From Eremophila alpestris peregrina (lineage: Eukaryota; Chordata; Aves; Passeriformes; Alaudidae), in contig WMCF01000008.1 in the NCBI GenBank assembly GCA_009792885.1, positions 18,713,578-18,777,577 of the forward strand: a stretch of 64,000 nt of DNA, read 5' to 3'. Position numbers and translations under genes: made by a program. This document shows positions 60,404 to 64,000 of the stretch, one piece after another. The notes beneath the pieces are model-generated. The model did no database searches. It was given only the letters and a program-made list of their open reading frames with translations, and was not told the DNA's origin. How positions within the stretch are numbered: the stretch's first letter is position 1; the number at the start of each line of letters is the position of its first letter.

Positions 60404-63400
60404 GTATGTACTAAGTTGTGGGGGGTTTATGTGCTTGCTTTTCTGCAGTGAGAGGACCATAGGAATAATTTAGTTCTACATGTACAGAAATTAACTCTTG
60501 GAGACATTGGATAAACCAGCTGATTGTTAAAACAGCTATGGGTATGGTTTGGACCAAAACTGAAAGTAAACTATGACATTTTTTCAACGACCACAATATT
60601 TATTGAACTACTTGACCAAAAAATCATATGGTACTTCCAGATAGATGGAGTTTAACTGACATAAATCAGCACAATTTATTCCTCTTCAGACTGATAGAAC
60701 TGAGGAGGTCTTCTGTTGTGGAGCAGTTTAGGTCAGTTGGAAAATCACTCCAGTAAAGGAAATCTGTCTGGGCTTGTTAATGTGCTCCTGCTGCTGCTTC
60801 AGTGTTATCCTGCATTACTCCCTATTTATCTGTGTCAAAGGGCATGCAGGAAACTGTTTATAGCTTTGATACTGCTTCTGTTGGATGTTTTTTTCTTGCC
60901 TGCTGCAACTGAATAGGGAAGAGGAACCACCCTACAGGGACTAAATGGAACTTTTGTAATGCTGGACCATATTTTAAGAGGTGCATAATAGGACCAAAGA
61001 TGTGATTTTACCATTAATTTGCAACATAACCATGCATCATTTTTTATTTACTTTTTGTGTAAAATAATTATAGCAGAAATCAATAAATGTAATGAAAGAG
61101 GTCAGTGGGAGGAAAAAAAAACCCCAAAAACCCCCCAAACAAACCTAAATGCATCAAAAAGCAAAACAAAACAAAACAAACCCACACCAAACTCCCCCCT
61201 CCCCCAGTTTGCATAGCTGAACACTTGAGAGTGTTCTAGGAAACTTGAGAGATCTAGGAAATTTAGGATTGTACTAAAGGATGATAAAAGGATAAATATC
61301 CTTAGTACTAAGCATGTATGTTTTGATATGCTGTAGCAGGAGAACAAAGAAGAAAACCCCATGACAATAAATGTAAAAAGTGGTAAGATTTATCCAATAT
61401 TTGAGTTTCATGCCGCTGAGATTGTTAAGAAAGAACTTGTTAAGGTTCAGAAACAGTCTTAAGTTATTCATCTATATTATAAGTGTTTACACTTGAGAGA
61501 GAAATTAGTGAACCTGTTCTGGGTTAGTATAAGGTTTCTCTGAGGTCATCTGTTTATATAATAAGAGTGGAATTAAACTGCATTTATATTTTGAAGCTTG
61601 TGTTGCTGACAGGACTTGAGACGTGTTATCAATCTTGGAAGTTCATGAATTTGACTTCAGATGGGAGAGTCTTATGATAAATTTTAATATTTTCTCTGAA
61701 TCCATCAAGGTGAATGTTATACATTCATTTCAGATATTCAGTGGAGATAAAAAGTTGTTTATTGCTTCTGAAAACAGAGTACCTTATTTAGATATGTGAA
61801 AAAATAGAAAGTAGAAAGGAACTGGTCAAAATAAAAGAATTGAAAATGTGTATGGCTGTGGTAGGTCAAGATTGGATTTCTAAGTACACATTGAGAAAAT
61901 AAACAAGACCACTGTCAGGAAATTTATGTATGCACCCTCTTTTATGCAAACATAGTATTGTCTAACTTCTACTATTTGTTATTATCACAAACTTACTAAG
62001 GAAAGCTACTGATATAGCACAGTAAGGGACCTGACTGTTCTGATCTGGTATCACTTTTGTGAGGAGATCATTCTAGAGTCCTTGTCAGTTGGTACTTTGT
62101 CATTCTCCAGTGTGATGTTCCAGTGTTTAAAGGGAGGGTCTATCATACGCACTTGTTTTTTCATCGCAGCTGAGCTGTTCTAAGTGGCTTTCAGTCCTAA
62201 CAGACCTCAAGCTGCTCACAATCTATGTCTGTTCATATGCTTGAGCTGAGAGCTTGTTTAATTATTTTCTAAGTGAAAATGATCTAGAGTCATTCAGATG
62301 TCTTTTTCTGGATGGGAATGTTCTGATCACCCCAGACTAAGGAACAAGTACTTAGGAAGTTTTCGTATCTGATCTGAGCAGGTAGAAATCTGACACAAAA
62401 GCCTGGTGCCAACTTCTGAGGATGAACTAGGTGAGGGAGGACCTCTCTCTGTTTCAGCCACAAGCAGCATAGTAGGTATGGCCTTTAATAACACTTTCTG
62501 CAGTTCTTCCTTCACTCTTTCCTGCTTTTATCTTCAGTCCTAATCATCTTCTCTGCGCTTGCTGAATGGAAAGCAGGCCAGGGTAGCAGAGGCCACAGTC
62601 TGTCAAAGCTGTGCTTACCATTGAGGACAGGTGGATACACAGCCCTTAGAGCAAATGCTTACGTTCCATCTGCCCCACATATGCTTTTGAGGGACTTCCA
62701 GGAAGTTGACATTGATAGCAAACACATTTTAAAAATTACTGCTCCCAGTTACGCTATTGGCTTCTAATGGGTAATTTCTCCTCTTACTAACAGAGGTGTT
62801 GGCAAGATCTGATGGTCAGAGCTAATAAGAATTTAATGAAGAGGATTCTGTTGGAATTGCTTTGGATAGAGGGTAATTTAATTTGCTTAGTATTTGTTGC
62901 AAAAAAGGAAAATTCAAAGTGTCTTAGTAATAGAACTGGAAAATTACCTAGTTTTAATTACATTTCTGTTAACATTTCTTGAAGTGCATCTTTATGCACA
63001 TCATCTTATGATAATTTCTCATGAATTATAGAATTTAGTGATTTACAGTACTGTACCTGGGCTTTCAGCTACAATTAGTGCTCTGCAGAGATTGCAGAAG
63101 GCAAGCCCCTCATCTCCCAATATAAAAGCCAGGCCTGTGATGTATTTCTCTAGTCTTCTGTCTTCATGGCAAAGGAGGACTTTTCTTAGGTGGATTTATC
63201 TTTGACCTTCTTGTTTACAAGAACAAATCTTATTGTTCACTGTGAATGCTCTTAATATCTTAGAAATAATGTCTAATTATGCCACTGTTAAAGAGCAGAG
63301 GGAGGCAATCTGCCATAGTGGCTTAGCCTGCAATATTTTATCCTCCCTTGACACAGGGGTTTTGGCTGGTATTCTGCCTTTCTTAAAATGCCTCAAACCC

Positions 63401-64000
63401 TGCTGTGGTGATAGAATTGTTAATTTCCTCATTGGCTTTTCTCTAGTATTCCTTAGTACCTCTGAGTGATTCACAGAGGTACTAAGGTGAAACAAGAACT
63501 TATTTCCTCACTTCCAGTAAAGAGAATTGGTATTTAGTCTCCATTTTAAAGTTTGAGAACTGGAAAAAGTGAAGCACATTCTTATTTTGGCATTCATCTT
63601 GTTCAGTGTACTCTAGTTGTTTAATGCAGTCAGGATGCCCAGGATGTGTTCTGGTGGGTCTTTTTCCCCAATACACAGCATTGCAGAGCTGTGTGATTCA
63701 TGTGCAACACTTAGAAAATGAAGACCAAGATTATAAACTTCACTTGTTTGGTTTCCTTGGCATAATGCAAACTCTGTAGCAATTACAAAGCTGTAATTCT
63801 CTAGCTTTTTGTCATAGTAATTGTGGTGCTGTTCTCTCATCCTTTCATTAACTTAATTTCTGTACATAGGCACCAGTTGCTGTAACAAATGAAGTGGGAA
63901 TTGTGAAGTTGTCATCCTCTTCCTTAGACAGTACTATTGCACCAGCACTGCACTTCTCAAGTTGTGCACCATGTAGGAAAATGTTCTATAGAAAAATAGG
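60404..64000 (+). other. POT1: POT1 intron 8, cut by the window edge
   Basis: Starts with donor GTATGT; the acceptor lies beyond the window. It contains a C/A-rich low-complexity tract at 61112-61206. Open frames at 63233-63495 and 63613-63840 are unrecognised. Confidence 0.8.
61112..61206. repeat. C/A-rich low-complexity tract
   Basis: Runs of A alternate with runs of C and end in a CCCCCC(T)CCCCC stretch. The - strand reads as alternating G and T runs. This is simple-sequence DNA inside POT1 intron 8. Confidence 0.8.

Larger units (their letters stand above)
36180..64000 (+). other. POT1: POT1 gene (5' part; continues beyond the window)
   Basis: Protection of telomeres 1 binds the 3' single-stranded TTAGGG overhang. 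Within shelterin (through its partner TPP1/ACD) it restrains ATR signalling and regulates telomerase. Identification rests on the exons at 53311 and 60273, whose protein (YTPLN, VKFFKPPY, KGTDYCSVVT, YKVGDIVRFHR) is the start of OB1. Seven coding exons give 247 codons in one continuous frame from 40705 to 60403. Only the start of OB1 is present; the rest of OB1, OB2 and the TPP1-binding C-terminus lie to the right. About 146-162 residues precede the point that aligns with the mammalian N-terminus. My recollection that chicken POT1 is near 780 residues, against 634 in human, would fit this. Confidence 0.93.

Noticed and set aside
63870..64000. Possible next POT1 exon after acceptor-like 'tgtacatag', open for 43 codons
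   Set aside because: The encoded residues do not resemble the segment that follows OB1 exon 2 in known POT1 proteins, the pyrimidine tract is weak, and no donor is seen before the edge.
1..64000. CRISPR arrays, operons, tRNA or rRNA genes
   Set aside because: None seen. The tandem arrays have no unique spacers, and no cloverleaf with internal A and B boxes was noticed by eye; a tRNA scan was not possible.

Overview
The window is vertebrate nuclear DNA, AT-rich and intron-rich, and the repeats point to a bird, most likely a passerine. CR1 LINE fragments, several avian-type endogenous retrovirus (ERV) LTRs and a copy of the ITPRIPL1-like family (which I recall as heavily amplified in songbirds) all fit this. 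There are no bacterial features; almost every open frame longer than 60 codons is chance sequence or lies inside a repeat.

Right half (about 36.2-64 kb): the 5' part of one gene on the + strand, POT1, the shelterin subunit that binds single-stranded telomeric DNA. A CpG-rich, TATA-less promoter with a probable noncoding first exon lies at 36.18-36.45 kb. Seven coding exons follow at 40.7, 45.0, 46.4, 50.2, 52.1, 53.3 and 60.3 kb. All junctions have GT-AG ends and the reading frame is kept across them. The last two exons encode the start of the known POT1 OB1 fold. The first five encode about 165 residues that mammalian POT1 lacks. Part of that stretch (residues about 58-149) reads like another OB fold of the same family, so this POT1 probably carries an extra N-terminal OB domain. 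An in-frame ATG just inside intron 6 could give a protein with the mammalian-type start. The gene runs off the right edge after OB1 begins.

Promoter flank (33.5-36.2 kb): a 28-bp GATATC minisatellite containing one N at 35010 (probably a collapsed gap), a GC-box-like CCCCG tract, and a 24-bp pyrimidine-rich minisatellite that abuts the promoter. Two diverged direct copies of a segment of about 150 bp (33.54 and 35.51 kb) bracket part of this region.

Left half (1-33.5 kb): AT-rich intergenic DNA upstream of POT1. In other amniotes this side faces GRM8, but no GRM8 exon is visible. The only gene-like item is a broken ITPRIPL1-like copy at 21.2-22.46 kb. It keeps its promoter-like region and a 5' intron, carries one in-frame stop, and is cut off by repeat sequence. 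Around it are ERV LTRs at 10.1?, 16.1, 20.3, 22.6 and 28.7 kb and CR1 fragments at 1.5, 13.6, 24.2, 27.6 and 29.6 kb. Further repeats lie in POT1 introns (LTRs at 38.8 and 59.2 kb, CR1 at 47.2 kb).
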